Shown one piece after another: positions 26,182 to 35,453 of a stretch of DNA of 64,000 bases. The notes beneath the pieces are model-generated. The model did not search any database and was not told the origin of the DNA. It was given only the letters and a program-made list of their open reading frames with translations. Position 1 is the stretch's first letter. The number at the start of each line of letters is the position of its first letter. The translations under genes were made by a program, and so were the position numbers. The DNA comes from DATBAX01 sp963723765 (GTDB lineage: Bacteria; Acidobacteriota; Terriglobia; Terriglobales; Acidobacteriaceae): assembly GCA_963723765.1 (NCBI GenBank), contig CAVRSD010000005.1, forward strand, positions 744,001 to 808,000, in the 5' to 3' direction.

Positions 26182-27912
26182 GTGACAATCAGTAGACGAA
26201 ACTTGCTCCAGATGGGCTTATGCACGGCTGCTGGAGTCCTTGCCCAGAAACAACCCCTGCTGGGACAAGCCATGCAAATGCCGGGCCCATCGGCTCAGGC
26301 CGGCATGGTCGCCTCTCTCCCCGCACGGAAAAAGCCTTCGCTGGCGAGCTACGTAGATCCCTTGCCCATCCCTTCCGTCATTCGACCTTCACAATACGGA
26401 AATCCTGTTCAAATTCGCATGCGCGAATTCCTGCACAAAGCCCACCGCGATCTGCGCTCTACCCGAATGTGGGGATACAACAGCATGTGGCCCGGTCCTA
26501 CTTTCGAAGTCCGAAAAGGCCAGTCACTTGAGGTCGAATGGATCAATCAGCTCCCAACCATACATTTTCTGCCCATCGACAACACGATCCACGGATCGGA
26601 AGAAGGAGTGCCGGAAGTACGTACGGTAACGCACGTCCACGGAGCGCTAGTCTTACCCGAGAGCGATGGCTATCCAGACGCCTGGGTCACATCCGACGGC
26701 AAAGCCGGAAGCGTTCGCCCCGCGAATCCCTGCCACTATCCCAACGACCAGGAAGCGCGGATGCTGTGGTATCACGATCACGCCATGGGCAGCACGCGGC
26801 TAAACATCCATGCAGGATTGGCTGGCATGTACTTCATTCGTGACGACGAAGAAGACGCACTGAATCTTCCCCGTGGAAAATTTGAAATCCCATTGCTAAT
26901 TCAAGACCGCAGCTTTAACGAAGACGGATCGCTGTTCTACCCAGCCGTGCAGAATGGGACCAAACCAGTCTGGATGCAGGAATTCTTCGGCGATTCAATT
27001 TGCGTGAACGGCAAAGCAACTCCTTATTTGGAAGTCGAACCTCGGAGATACCGCTTCCGCATGGTCAACGGCTCCAATGCCCGGTTCTATCACCTGACTC
27101 TGGTTCAATCAGATGCTCATGGAAAGCCAACGGGAAAGCCCGTAGATGCGCCGCCCTTTCACCAGATCGGAAGCGATGGCGGACTGATGCCTCGTCCAGT
27201 ACAACTTCATTATCTGATCGTCAGCCCCGGAGAACGCTTCGATTTGATCGTTGATTTCAGCGAGCACAAGGGTTCAAACTTCGCTCTGGTAAACGACGCG
27301 CCCGCGCCATACACCCGCGGCGGAGAAGTGGTTCCCACGGACGTGATGCTGTTCAAAGTAACCCAACCACTATCTGGAAAAGACACCAGTTCTCTGCCCG
27401 ACACGCTCGTACCATTCGACCCCTTGAACCCGGCTCATGCAGCGCGCGAGCGCACGCTCTCGTTGACGGAGATGGACCGCCCATCTGACGGATACACCAT
27501 GATCGGATTACTCGGCGGAAAGCGCTGGGATGATCCCGTCACCGAAGATCCCAAAGCCGGCTCGATGGAAATCTGGTCGTTTGCCAACACCACCGGTGAC
27601 GTCCATCCCATCCATATTCACCTGGTGCGCTTTCAAGTGCTGAACCGTCAACCCTTCAATGTGCAGACCTATTTGCAGACCGGCAAGGTGGTGTTCACTG
27701 GAATTCCCATGCCGCCCGAAACCAACGAACGTCCGGCATGGAAAGACACGATCAAGACTTATCCGGGATACATTACCCGCGTGATTCAGAAATTCGATCT
27801 GCCCGCAGGCACCGCAGTAACACCAGGACAGGAATTCCGCTACGTTTGGCACTGCCACATTCTGGAGCACGAAGACAATGAGATGATGCGGCCCTACAAC
27901 ATTGTCGGGTAA
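26182..27912 (+). CDS. Multicopper oxidase (CotA / bilirubin-oxidase-like), Tat-exported
   Basis: A 576-residue protein from a GTG start. The N-terminus MTISRRNLLQMGLCTAAG is a twin-arginine signal. Copper ligands appear in family order: THVHG, WYHDHAMG, then near the C-terminus VHPIHIHLVRFQ and the HCHILEHEDNEMM cluster, which supplies the type 1 site with an axial Met. Three cupredoxin domains fit the length. Relatives oxidise phenols, bilirubin or metals such as Mn or Cu with O2; which applies here cannot be told. It is read alone, downstream of a terminator and a repeat. Confidence 0.92.
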   Translation: MTISRRNLLQMGLCTAAGVLAQKQPLLGQAMQMPGPSAQAGMVASLPARKKPSLASYVDPLPIPSVIRPSQYGNPVQIRMREFLHKAHRDLRSTRMWGYNSMWPGPTFEVRKGQSLEVEWINQLPTIHFLPIDNTIHGSEEGVPEVRTVTHVHGALVLPESDGYPDAWVTSDGKAGSVRPANPCHYPNDQEARMLWYHDHAMGSTRLNIHAGLAGMYFIRDDEEDALNLPRGKFEIPLLIQDRSFNEDGSLFYPAVQNGTKPVWMQEFFGDSICVNGKATPYLEVEPRRYRFRMVNGSNARFYHLTLVQSDAHGKPTGKPVDAPPFHQIGSDGGLMPRPVQLHYLIVSPGERFDLIVDFSEHKGSNFALVNDAPAPYTRGGEVVPTDVMLFKVTQPLSGKDTSSLPDTLVPFDPLNPAHAARERTLSLTEMDRPSDGYTMIGLLGGKRWDDPVTEDPKAGSMEIWSFANTTGDVHPIHIHLVRFQVLNRQPFNVQTYLQTGKVVFTGIPMPPETNERPAWKDTIKTYPGYITRVIQKFDLPAGTAVTPGQEFRYVWHCHILEHEDNEMMRPYNIVG

Positions 27913-28007
27913 CCACTTAGCAGGAGCCTGCACTCCGGCCTAGACGAACGTTACCCCTGAATCTCGCACAGTTGGCCCCGCATCCTTTATCCTATAAGCG
28001 CACTCAT

Positions 28008-30509
28008 ATGGCCACTCGACAAAATAAGCCCAACGGCGGATCTGCCGGAACTGCACTCATCGAAGCACCTAACACGGAACGCGACCGCGTATTCGACGCT
28101 TTTCGTCACTGGGGATATCTGGAAGCGGACCTCGATCCGCTCGGATCTCTCCAACCAATTCCCTACCCAGAGCTGCAGATCGAAGGCGATCTCGCGCAAC
28201 AGGCTCGCCGCTCTTATTGCGGCACCGTAGGCGCGGAGTTCATGCACATCAGCGATCCGGAGCGCCGCCGCTGGATCCAGGAACGGATGGAGGGCCCGCA
28301 GGCGAACGTTGATCAGGACTACGCTCTCGATCAGCTCATCCGCGCCGATTTATTCGAGCAGGTCCTGCAGCAACGCTATCTCGGCACCAAGCGTTTCTCT
28401 CTGGAAGGCGTGACCGCGCTCATTCCGTTGATCGATGAAATTCTCGACGCCGCCGGCCAGCAAGGCGCCACCGAATTGGTCATGGGGATGAGCCATCGCG
28501 GCCGCCTGAACGTCATTGTGCATGTTGCCCGTCGTCCGCCGGAAGAAGTTTTTGCCGGCTTCGAGGACGTTGATCCGCGCAGCGTTTTAGGCAGCGGCGA
28601 CGTGAAGTATCACATGGGCGCCACCGGTGAATACGTCACCAGGTCTGGGTCGAACATCCATATCCATCTGGTCTCGAATCCCAGCCATCTGGAAGCCGTC
28701 GATCCGGTCACCATTGGCCGCACTCGTGCCAAGCAAGACCGCGCCGGTGAAGGCGGCTCGCGGCAATATCTTCCGCTCCTGGTACATGGCGATGGCGCTT
28801 TCGCAGGCCAGGGCATCTTTGCGGAGACTCTGAACTATGCCGACCTGCCAAGTTACTCCGTTGGCGGCACGGTACACATCATCGTCAATAATCTGATCGG
28901 CTTCACGACTCTGCCCAGCGAATTGCACTCCGCACGCTTCGCCGCGCAGATTGCCCGCCGCCAGAACATCCCCATCTTTCACGTGAATGCCGAAGATGTG
29001 GATGCGGTCATCCGCGTTGGGCGCATGGCGCTCGAATACCGCTACAAATTTGGCAGTGACGTCGTGGTAGACATGATTGGCTATCGCCGCCACGGTCATA
29101 GTGAAGTCGACGATCCGACCATCACGCAGCCGCTACTTTATAAAGCCATCAAAGATCATCCGCCGCTTTGGGAAATTTACGCCGAAGACATCGGCGCGGA
29201 TGACATTGAGTCTCGGGTGCAGAAAATCAAATCCGAGCTCGAAGGCGCGCAAGAAAAAGCCGGCTCCATCAAAAAGAAGCCGCTGTTGCGCGATCTTCCC
29301 AAGTATTGGAACGGCTATACAGGCGGACGCTACAAATCCCAGTACGATGTGGAAACCTGCTTGCCCGCAGATGAGCTGGCTGTGATCACCGAGCACCTGA
29401 CGACGTATCCCGAGGGATTTCATATACATCCCAAAGTAAAGAAGCTGCTCGAACAGCGCGCTGAAATGGGCATGGGGAAGCGCCCGGTGGATTACGGCAT
29501 GGCCGAAGCCCTGGCTTTTGCCAGTCTGGTGAAATCCGGCGTGCCTGTCCGGCTCACGGGGCAGGACAGTCGTCGCGGTACTTTCAACCAGCGCCACTCC
29601 GTATTACTTGACATCGAAAACGAGCAGGAATATGTGCCACTGCGGCACATTTCTTCGGATCAGGCAGCGTGCGATATTTTCAATTCCACGTTGTCGGAAG
29701 CTGCCGTTCTCGGCTTCGAATATGGATACAGCCGCGACTATCCGGAAGCCCTGGTGCTCTGGGAAGCGCAGTTCGGAGACTTTGTTAACGTGGCCCAGGC
29801 GGTCATCGATCAATTCATCAGTGCCGGCGAAGCCAAATGGAACCTGCTCTCCGGCGTGGTCATGCTGCTGCCCCACGGCTATGAAGGCCAGGGCCCGGAA
29901 CATTCCAGCGCCCGCATTGAACGCTTCCTGCAACTCGCCGCGAAGGACAACATCCAGGTTTGCCAGCCTTCGAATGCAGCCCAGTATTTTCATCTGCTGC
30001 GTCGTCAGGCGCTGCGGACATGGCGCAAGCCACTGGTGGTGTTTACGCCCAAAAGCATGCTGCGGCATCCGGATGCTTCTTCGTCTATCGAAGATTTCAC
30101 CCAGAAGCAGTTCCAGCGGGTAATCCCAGATACCGAAATTCAGGACGCGACCCGGATTCTCCTCTGCACCGGCAAGATCGGCCACGAACTGCGCCATGAA
30201 CGCAAGAAGAGAAACGAGACCTCCACCGCGGTCGTCTTTGTCGAACAGCTTTATCCGTTCCCCGAAGCCGACTTAATCGCGGAAATCGAGCGCCACACCA
30301 GCGCTCGCGAAATCGTCTGGGTACAGGAAGAGCCCGCCAATATGGGCGCTCTGAACTATATGCTGCCACGCTTGCGTCAGCTAGCCGGTGATCGCGCCGT
30401 CCTCTCGGTGAAGCGTTCTTCCAGCCCCAGTCCAGCGACGGGATCGGCCAAGGCGCACGAAGTAGAGCAAAAGACGCTGTTGACGCTGGCCTTCCCAACA
30501 CAGGGATAA
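28008..30509 (+). CDS. sucA: 2-oxoglutarate dehydrogenase E1 component, N-terminally short form
   Basis: An 833-residue thiamine-diphosphate enzyme from the ATG at 28008. It begins with a low-complexity leader and enters the conserved part at RVFDAFRHWGYLEADLDPLG, which matches about residue 90 of E. coli SucA. The usual N-terminal segment that binds the E2 core is absent, and only 95 bp separate this gene from the previous stop, so it is not merely out of frame. Core motifs are intact: CGTVGAEFMHI, GMSHRGRLNVIVHV, the ThDP region with GDGAFAGQGIFAETLNY and NNLIGFTT, then GQDSRRGTFNQRHSV and LPHGYEGQGPEHSSAR. No sucB or lpd lies nearby. Confidence 0.93.
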   Translation: MATRQNKPNGGSAGTALIEAPNTERDRVFDAFRHWGYLEADLDPLGSLQPIPYPELQIEGDLAQQARRSYCGTVGAEFMHISDPERRRWIQERMEGPQANVDQDYALDQLIRADLFEQVLQQRYLGTKRFSLEGVTALIPLIDEILDAAGQQGATELVMGMSHRGRLNVIVHVARRPPEEVFAGFEDVDPRSVLGSGDVKYHMGATGEYVTRSGSNIHIHLVSNPSHLEAVDPVTIGRTRAKQDRAGEGGSRQYLPLLVHGDGAFAGQGIFAETLNYADLPSYSVGGTVHIIVNNLIGFTTLPSELHSARFAAQIARRQNIPIFHVNAEDVDAVIRVGRMALEYRYKFGSDVVVDMIGYRRHGHSEVDDPTITQPLLYKAIKDHPPLWEIYAEDIGADDIESRVQKIKSELEGAQEKAGSIKKKPLLRDLPKYWNGYTGGRYKSQYDVETCLPADELAVITEHLTTYPEGFHIHPKVKKLLEQRAEMGMGKRPVDYGMAEALAFASLVKSGVPVRLTGQDSRRGTFNQRHSVLLDIENEQEYVPLRHISSDQAACDIFNSTLSEAAVLGFEYGYSRDYPEALVLWEAQFGDFVNVAQAVIDQFISAGEAKWNLLSGVVMLLPHGYEGQGPEHSSARIERFLQLAAKDNIQVCQPSNAAQYFHLLRRQALRTWRKPLVVFTPKSMLRHPDASSSIEDFTQKQFQRVIPDTEIQDATRILLCTGKIGHELRHERKKRNETSTAVVFVEQLYPFPEADLIAEIERHTSAREIVWVQEEPANMGALNYMLPRLRQLAGDRAVLSVKRSSSPSPATGSAKAHEVEQKTLLTLAFPTQG

Positions 30510-30741
30510 GGAGAGTCGAACGGATGCGGGAATTACTCCCGATGTTCGCTTTTCCTTTCCACCGAAAATCCTGCCCCTCCACAGCTTTTCCACATTAATT
30601 TGCCCGCTACATGTTGACAGCATGCTGCGCTGATGAAAATTTGTACACTATGCCAGTTTTTGGTGCGATTTTAGTGGGGAGGAATCAAATTCGTCTAATT
30701 CAGATCGAGGCGGGAATTTAAGAAAGAATTGTGGAGGCCAG

Positions 30742-30888
30742 ATGAGGCCACGGAAAAATAAACCAAACAAACCGAAACCTGCGCCGCCTTGCAGCTGCGA
30801 ATGCAAGATGTGTGATCTAGGGATGCATTGTGCGAGGGGACCCGAGTGCCAGCATCCTACTTACAAAACTAGGCAGAGCGCAAACTAG
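30742..30888 (+). CDS. Cysteine-rich 48-residue mini-protein (putative metal binder)
   Basis: A short frame with a strong ribosome site (GGAGG, four bases before the ATG). The product begins with a basic Pro/Lys/Asn stretch (MRPRKNKPNKPKPAPP) and then packs six Cys and two His into about 22 residues: C17, C19, C21, C24, H29, C30, C36 and H38. The spacing C-x-C-x-C-x2-C suggests a zinc or iron-sulfur knuckle. There is no signal peptide. The 3' end overlaps by 20 bp the end of the convergent gene at 30869. No family is recognised; the call rests on the ribosome site and the ordered cysteines. Confidence 0.45.
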   Translation: MRPRKNKPNKPKPAPPCSCECKMCDLGMHCARGPECQHPTYKTRQSAN

Positions 30889-31075
30889 AAGAATCGTCCA
30901 CTCGAGGCTGAGATCCCTTTCGCTTGATTTCCTTCCGACTCCATTCGACGAAGAGCGTCTCGAATTCCCTTTGCGTATAGATTCCCTTATGGATCAGCAA
31001 AGTGTTCATCGCATAAACAGTGGCCTTGAAACTTTCATCTCGTGAGAGTGCAGCCAACGCTTCTTCAAAGGACAT
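30869..31075 (-). CDS. Small conserved helical protein, unknown function
   Basis: A 68-residue product from the ATG at 31075, with GGGAG ten bases upstream; a TTG at 31084 is a poorer start. The sequence MSFEEALAALSRDESFKATV then YAMNTLLIHKGIYTQREFETLF is a charged, soluble, mostly helical pattern, and the tail is basic (RKEIKRKGSQPRVDD). It has no Cys and no membrane segment. It lies tail to tail with the Cys-rich mini-gene and head to head with the response regulator. I cannot name a function. Confidence 0.55.
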   Translation of the reverse strand: MSFEEALAALSRDESFKATVYAMNTLLIHKGIYTQREFETLFVEWSRKEIKRKGSQPRVDDSSSLRSA

Positions 31076-31237
31076 ATCGGTCAATCTCCCGTTCCGTTAT
31101 CAAATCACTCAATCGGCAGCGAGTCAACGGTCCATGATCATATCTCGAAAATTGGTGAGGTATTGATTGTTCCATCCCCCACCCTGGGGAAGGAACAGCC
31201 CAAGGCGATATGCCCCGTTCCCAGCTACAATAACCCT

Positions 31238-31930
31238 GTGAAAGCAAGCATCTTCGTCATTGAAGACGATCCCGATATCTCCCGTCTGGTGCGCCACCAT
31301 CTGGAGAGTGCTGGATTCGCGGTCAAAGTGTTCGCCTCCGGCACTACGGTGATCGCTGAATCCGAACGGCAGCGGCCAGCGCTTTTCATTCTCGACATCA
31401 TGGTCCCGGGTAAGGATGGCCTCGAACTCTGCCGCCTGATCCGTCAGGCTCAGTCTTTGGCTGCAATTCCCGTTATTTTCCTCACCGCAAAAAGCTCCGA
31501 AGCCGACCGCGTGCTGGGCCTGGAACTCGGCGCCGACGACTACATTGCCAAGCCTTTCAGTCCGCGAGAGCTAGTGGCTCGCGTGAAAGCAGTGATGCGG
31601 CGGTTCGAGCGGCCCCTGTCCCAAGCGCCGGTCCGCGTCGGCGAAATCGAAATTGATCCCAGTTCCATGACCCTATTAGTGAAAGGCAAAATCACCACCA
31701 CCACCGCCACCGAATTTCGCCTGCTCGATTACTTCGCTCGCCATATCGGCCGCGTTTTCACCCGCGACCAGCTTCTTGATTCGGTATGGCGCGACACTTC
31801 TTATGTGACTCCGCGCTCTGTCGATGTCTATGTACGCCGCATCCGCGAAAAAATTGAGCCTGACCCGGAGAACCCGCGCTATCTCAAGACTGTCCGCGGC
31901 GCCGGATACCGCTTTGAGGCTCCCAAGTGA
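31238..31930 (+). CDS. OmpR/PhoB-family response regulator
   Basis: A 230-residue product from the GTG at 31238 (reads MKASIFVIEDD). The receiver domain has the acidic pair E9-D10, phospho-acceptor D53 in FILDIMVPG, T83 in FLTAKSS and K105 in IAKPF. The winged-helix output domain reads TATEFRLLDYFARHIGRVFTR and ends DVYVRRIREKIEPDPENPRY with the GAGYRFE wing. An earlier ATG at 31163 would add 25 non-conserved residues. The stop overlaps the GTG start of the sensor kinase gene by 4 bp. The pair resembles PhoB-PhoR, but the signal is not established. Confidence 0.92.
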   Translation: MKASIFVIEDDPDISRLVRHHLESAGFAVKVFASGTTVIAESERQRPALFILDIMVPGKDGLELCRLIRQAQSLAAIPVIFLTAKSSEADRVLGLELGADDYIAKPFSPRELVARVKAVMRRFERPLSQAPVRVGEIEIDPSSMTLLVKGKITTTTATEFRLLDYFARHIGRVFTRDQLLDSVWRDTSYVTPRSVDVYVRRIREKIEPDPENPRYLKTVRGAGYRFEAPK

Positions 31931-33648
31931 GGAAGCGGATATTTCTGAAACTGCTAGCCGCCTTTCTTGTAGTGATCGCGGCGACGGCAGTGACCGTGGA
32001 TCTCTCCATTCGCCACGCTTGGGAAAATTCTCTCCGCCAGGAAATTGAACGCGATCTGCGGCAGAAAGCCGTTATGTTCGCGAATCGGGTCAATACCGAT
32101 CGCAAGGACAATCTTGCCGACCTCGTTTCCCAGGAGAGCCACGCCGCCGGCGCCCGCGCCACGGTCATCGATCTCACCGGCAGAGTGCTCGCTGATTCTG
32201 AAGTAGCGCCGTCATCTCTCGACAATCAGAATCTGCAGCCGGAGTTTGCCACCGCATTGAAGGGCGAAGTTGGCGTCGATACGCGCCGCAGCCCCACAGT
32301 GGGCATTCCTTTCCTCTATGTTGCCGCTCCCATCTCCGGAGGCGCGGTGCGCTTGGCGTATTCGCTCTCGGATATCGAATCTGCACCTTCTCAAGGGCGG
32401 ATCGCTCTGCTGCTGGGTTCTGGGCTGGCTTTCGTCGTGGCGATAGTTCTAGCCGCAATTGCAGCCCAAATGACCACCCGTCGTTTGCAACACATTATGG
32501 AGTTTGCCGGCCGCATCGCAGCCGGCAACCTCACCACCCGCATCGCGGATTCCCAAGGCCATGATTTCGGACAAGTCGCGGCTGCGCTCGATACTGCCGC
32601 TCACCGCATGGAATTAGATTTCGCCGCTCTGCAAAACAGCCAGCGCCAGCTTGAGACCTTACTCAACAGCATGGAGGACGCCGTCATCGCCGTCGATCCT
32701 GAGCAACGTGTGCAATGGGCCAACCAGAGCATGGACCGGCTGGTTCCCCAACATACCCGCCTGAACGCACCCATCGTGGAAACCGTTCGCGATCCTGATT
32801 TTCTTCGTGCTGTGCGCGGCGCCATTGAATCCCACACCGTGCTTACCGCGCGTGCCACTTCAATTCTGCCCGCTCGTACCTTCGAAGTGACCGCCGCGCC
32901 CATGCCGGGTGGTGGCGCGGTGGCCGTGCTCCGCGACCTCACCGAGACCGAACGCGTGGAAAAAACTCGCCGCGATTTTATCGCCAACGTTTCGCACGAA
33001 TTGCGTACTCCGCTTACCTCCATTCAGGGCTATACCGAAACCTTGCTCGACAGCGCGACTGGGAATGAAGCCGAGCGCGAATTTCTGGAAATCATCCGCA
33101 AGAATGCGACCCGCATGGCGCGTTTGACCGAAGATCTGTTGACCCTGGCAAGAGTGGAATCAGGCGAACAACGCTTTGACATCCAACCCGTCACCCCAGG
33201 AGAACTTCTACAGGAGGCCGTACAAAGCTTCCGCGAAGTCGCCCGCGCCCAGAAGATTGACCTGCACATCGACGACGCCTCAACCCGCGACGTCAGCGCC
33301 GACCGCGAGGCCATCCATCAAGTGTTCTCCAATCTCATCGACAACGCTCTTAAATATGCGGCTGCCAGCGGCCGCCTTATTCTGGGCGCGCGTCCGGCGG
33401 AGCAGGGAGTTGAATTCTATGTCCAGGATTTCGGCCCCGGCATTCCTTCCGAGCATCTGCCCCGTCTTTTCGAGCGTTTCTACAGGGTAGATAAAGCCCG
33501 TTCCCGCGAGTCCGGCGGAACCGGTCTGGGGCTGGCCATCGCTAAGCACATCGTGCTCGCGCACGATGGCGCCATCCGCGCGGAAAGTGAACTGAACCAC
33601 GGCTCGACCTTCCTGTTCACTCTGCCAGCAGTACCCAAAAGCCATTAG
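31927..33648 (+). CDS. Sensor histidine kinase, PhoR-like
   Basis: A 573-residue membrane kinase from a GTG start overlapping the regulator stop. It has two membrane helices (LKLLAAFLVVIAATAVTV and IALLLGSGLAFVVAIVLAAIA) around a periplasmic domain of about 130 residues, a HAMP linker (FAGRIAAGNLTTRI), and a PAS-like domain (LLNSMEDAVIAVDPEQRVQW). The HisKA box NVSHELRTPLTSIQGY carries H357. The HATPase domain has an N box (NLIDNALKYA), G1 (DFGPGIP) and G2 (GGTGLGLAIAKH). The HAMP-PAS-HisKA order is that of PhoR, but the long periplasmic domain means other ligands are possible. Confidence 0.93.
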   Translation: MRKRIFLKLLAAFLVVIAATAVTVDLSIRHAWENSLRQEIERDLRQKAVMFANRVNTDRKDNLADLVSQESHAAGARATVIDLTGRVLADSEVAPSSLDNQNLQPEFATALKGEVGVDTRRSPTVGIPFLYVAAPISGGAVRLAYSLSDIESAPSQGRIALLLGSGLAFVVAIVLAAIAAQMTTRRLQHIMEFAGRIAAGNLTTRIADSQGHDFGQVAAALDTAAHRMELDFAALQNSQRQLETLLNSMEDAVIAVDPEQRVQWANQSMDRLVPQHTRLNAPIVETVRDPDFLRAVRGAIESHTVLTARATSILPARTFEVTAAPMPGGGAVAVLRDLTETERVEKTRRDFIANVSHELRTPLTSIQGYTETLLDSATGNEAEREFLEIIRKNATRMARLTEDLLTLARVESGEQRFDIQPVTPGELLQEAVQSFREVARAQKIDLHIDDASTRDVSADREAIHQVFSNLIDNALKYAAASGRLILGARPAEQGVEFYVQDFGPGIPSEHLPRLFERFYRVDKARSRESGGTGLGLAIAKHIVLAHDGAIRAESELNHGSTFLFTLPAVPKSH

Positions 33649-33768
33649 AAACAGGGTCTCCCAAAGCTTGCCAATCGTTTGGACATGTCCCAAATTCATC
33701 GGCACAAAGACCTCGTTACCTTTCTGTAGAGGACGAACTTCGGTGACAATAAACCAGCACCTCTCACT

Positions 33769-35037
33769 ATGGGAAAACGACCTTTTCAGCTAGCCGCGCT
33801 GCTCCTGATCGTCTTGCCGTCGCTATTACTGGCTGGCTGTGGCGGTGGAACCGTGTCTGGTCAGCCACCCGGATCTGGTGGCGGTGGCCAGAACACTCCC
33901 TGCAATGTTATCTCTACCGGCCAGGGCGCAAGCCTGAATGGCTTTCTGCCGTTCCCGGCTGGCAGTGCCTGGAACCAGGACATCTCCAGCGCGTCCGTCG
34001 ACCCCAACTCGGCGGCCATTATTAACTTTATTGGACCCAGTATCGGCCTGCATCCCGATTTCGGATCGGGTCAATATCAGGGATCGACCATCGGCATTCC
34101 TTATGTAGTCGTGGATGGATCACAAGGTAAGGTTGGAATCAACTTCACCGCCTACGGCGACGAGAGTGATCCCGGCCCCATGCCCATTCCCGCGACCGCT
34201 CCGATTGAGGGCTATCCGACTCCAGGCACCGGCGACCGCCACGTGCTGGTGATCGACAACAGCAACTGTTTTCTGTACGAACTCGACAGCTCCTATCCGA
34301 ATAGCAATGGCAGCTGGAACGCAGACTCGGCAGCGGTTTGGGACCTCGAGAATGGCGAACAACGTCCCTGGACATGGACGTCCGCCGATGCCGCCGGCCT
34401 CCCGATCTTTCCCGGCCTGATTCGCTATGACGAAGTAGCGGCCGGCCAGATCCAGCACGCGATTCGTTTCACCCTGCAGGATAGTCAGGCTGCCTTCGTG
34501 CCTCCGGCGTCACACTGGGCTGCGAACTCTTCGAATCCTTTGGCTGCGCCTATGGGCATGCGGCTGCGGCTGAAGGCAAACTACGACATCACGCCGTTCT
34601 CAGCCAACGTTCAGGTCATTCTGACTGCACTTAAGAAATACGGCATGATCATGGCTGACAACGGCAGCTCCATGTACCTCAGCGGCGCTCCCGATGATCG
34701 TTGGGACAATAATGACCTGCACAACCTTGGGCAGATCCCAGCTTCCGCTTTTGAAGTGGTCCAGATGACCCCGATTTATACGGCAGCCAACGTGCCGCAA
34801 GGGTCCGCCCCGAGTATAAGCAGTTTCACCGCAAGCTCGACCACCGTGAGCGCTGGCTCCACCGTGACTCTAAGCTGGCAAGCCACGGGCGCAGGCTATT
34901 ACATCATTTCTCCGCAGATCGGAGCCGTGCGCGGCAACAGTGCGACTGTAACTCCCACCCAAACGACCACCTACACGCTCTACGCCACCAACCAGTACGG
35001 TCGAACCACCGCTACGGTCACGATTACCGTTCAATAA
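33769..35037 (+). CDS. Secreted lipoprotein with C-terminal Ig-like domain
   Basis: A 422-residue protein with a lipoprotein signal (LLAGC, lipid-bearing C about residue 24) and a Gly-rich linker. The main domain (about 45-345) contains LPFPAGSAWNQDISSASVDP, GDRHVLVIDNSNCFLYEL, FPGLIRYDEVAAGQIQHAIR and LKKYGMIMADNGSSMYL. I recall it as a family found in acidobacteria and actinobacteria without a known activity. The last 75 residues (ISSFTASSTTVSAGSTVTLS ... TATVTITV) form a bacterial Ig-like or PKD-type module, which fits a surface-exposed or carbohydrate-binding protein. It follows the two-component pair by 120 bp and probably has its own promoter. Confidence 0.75.
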   Translation: MGKRPFQLAALLLIVLPSLLLAGCGGGTVSGQPPGSGGGGQNTPCNVISTGQGASLNGFLPFPAGSAWNQDISSASVDPNSAAIINFIGPSIGLHPDFGSGQYQGSTIGIPYVVVDGSQGKVGINFTAYGDESDPGPMPIPATAPIEGYPTPGTGDRHVLVIDNSNCFLYELDSSYPNSNGSWNADSAAVWDLENGEQRPWTWTSADAAGLPIFPGLIRYDEVAAGQIQHAIRFTLQDSQAAFVPPASHWAANSSNPLAAPMGMRLRLKANYDITPFSANVQVILTALKKYGMIMADNGSSMYLSGAPDDRWDNNDLHNLGQIPASAFEVVQMTPIYTAANVPQGSAPSISSFTASSTTVSAGSTVTLSWQATGAGYYIISPQIGAVRGNSATVTPTQTTTYTLYATNQYGRTTATVTITVQ

Positions 35038-35305
35038 GATTCGATTACCCGTTTGAAAACCGAGAAAGTAGCTGCTCCTTAGAACGACCAGCTACGATCG
35101 GGATTGCTGACCGTCCTCAGTCTGATGGCATTGATTGCGCTTCCGATAGGCCACGCTGAAAATGTGCTTTTGAATAAAACTGATTGGGCGGGTGGCCCAT
35201 CTTCCGCTTTCTGCGTCTACCATCCCCAATCGGGGTCCCCCACTCTTGCGTTTTTTGCAAGGTGGGAGGCAATGCTGCCGGAGCGACTCCACGGCAAGAA
35301 CAAAA

Positions 35306-35382
35306 TGGTAGGCCCGAATGGACTCGAACCATCGACCTCCTCCGTGTCAGGGAGGCGCTCTAACCAACTGAGCTACGGGCCT
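35306..35382 (-). tRNA. tRNA-Val (anticodon GAC)
   Basis: Read on the minus strand, the acceptor stem AGGCCCG pairs with CGGGCCT, followed by discriminator A and an encoded CCA. The D arm (GCTCAGTTGGTTAGAGC), an anticodon stem CCTCC/GGAGG with loop CTGACAC (anticodon GAC), and a T arm with GGTTCGAGTCC are all present. Length is 77 nt including CCA. Confidence 0.97.
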
Positions 35383-35453
35383 GCAGTCTCTTGATTGTAC
35401 CGGGGCATCCATTTCCCGGCAATCGGACTGGGAGTCATGCGACAATCATTGCC

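Noticed and set aside
30614..30650. TTGACA as promoter of the Cys-rich mini-gene
   Set aside because: No acceptable -10 box at 16-18 bp; the nearest candidate (TACACT) is 24 bp away.
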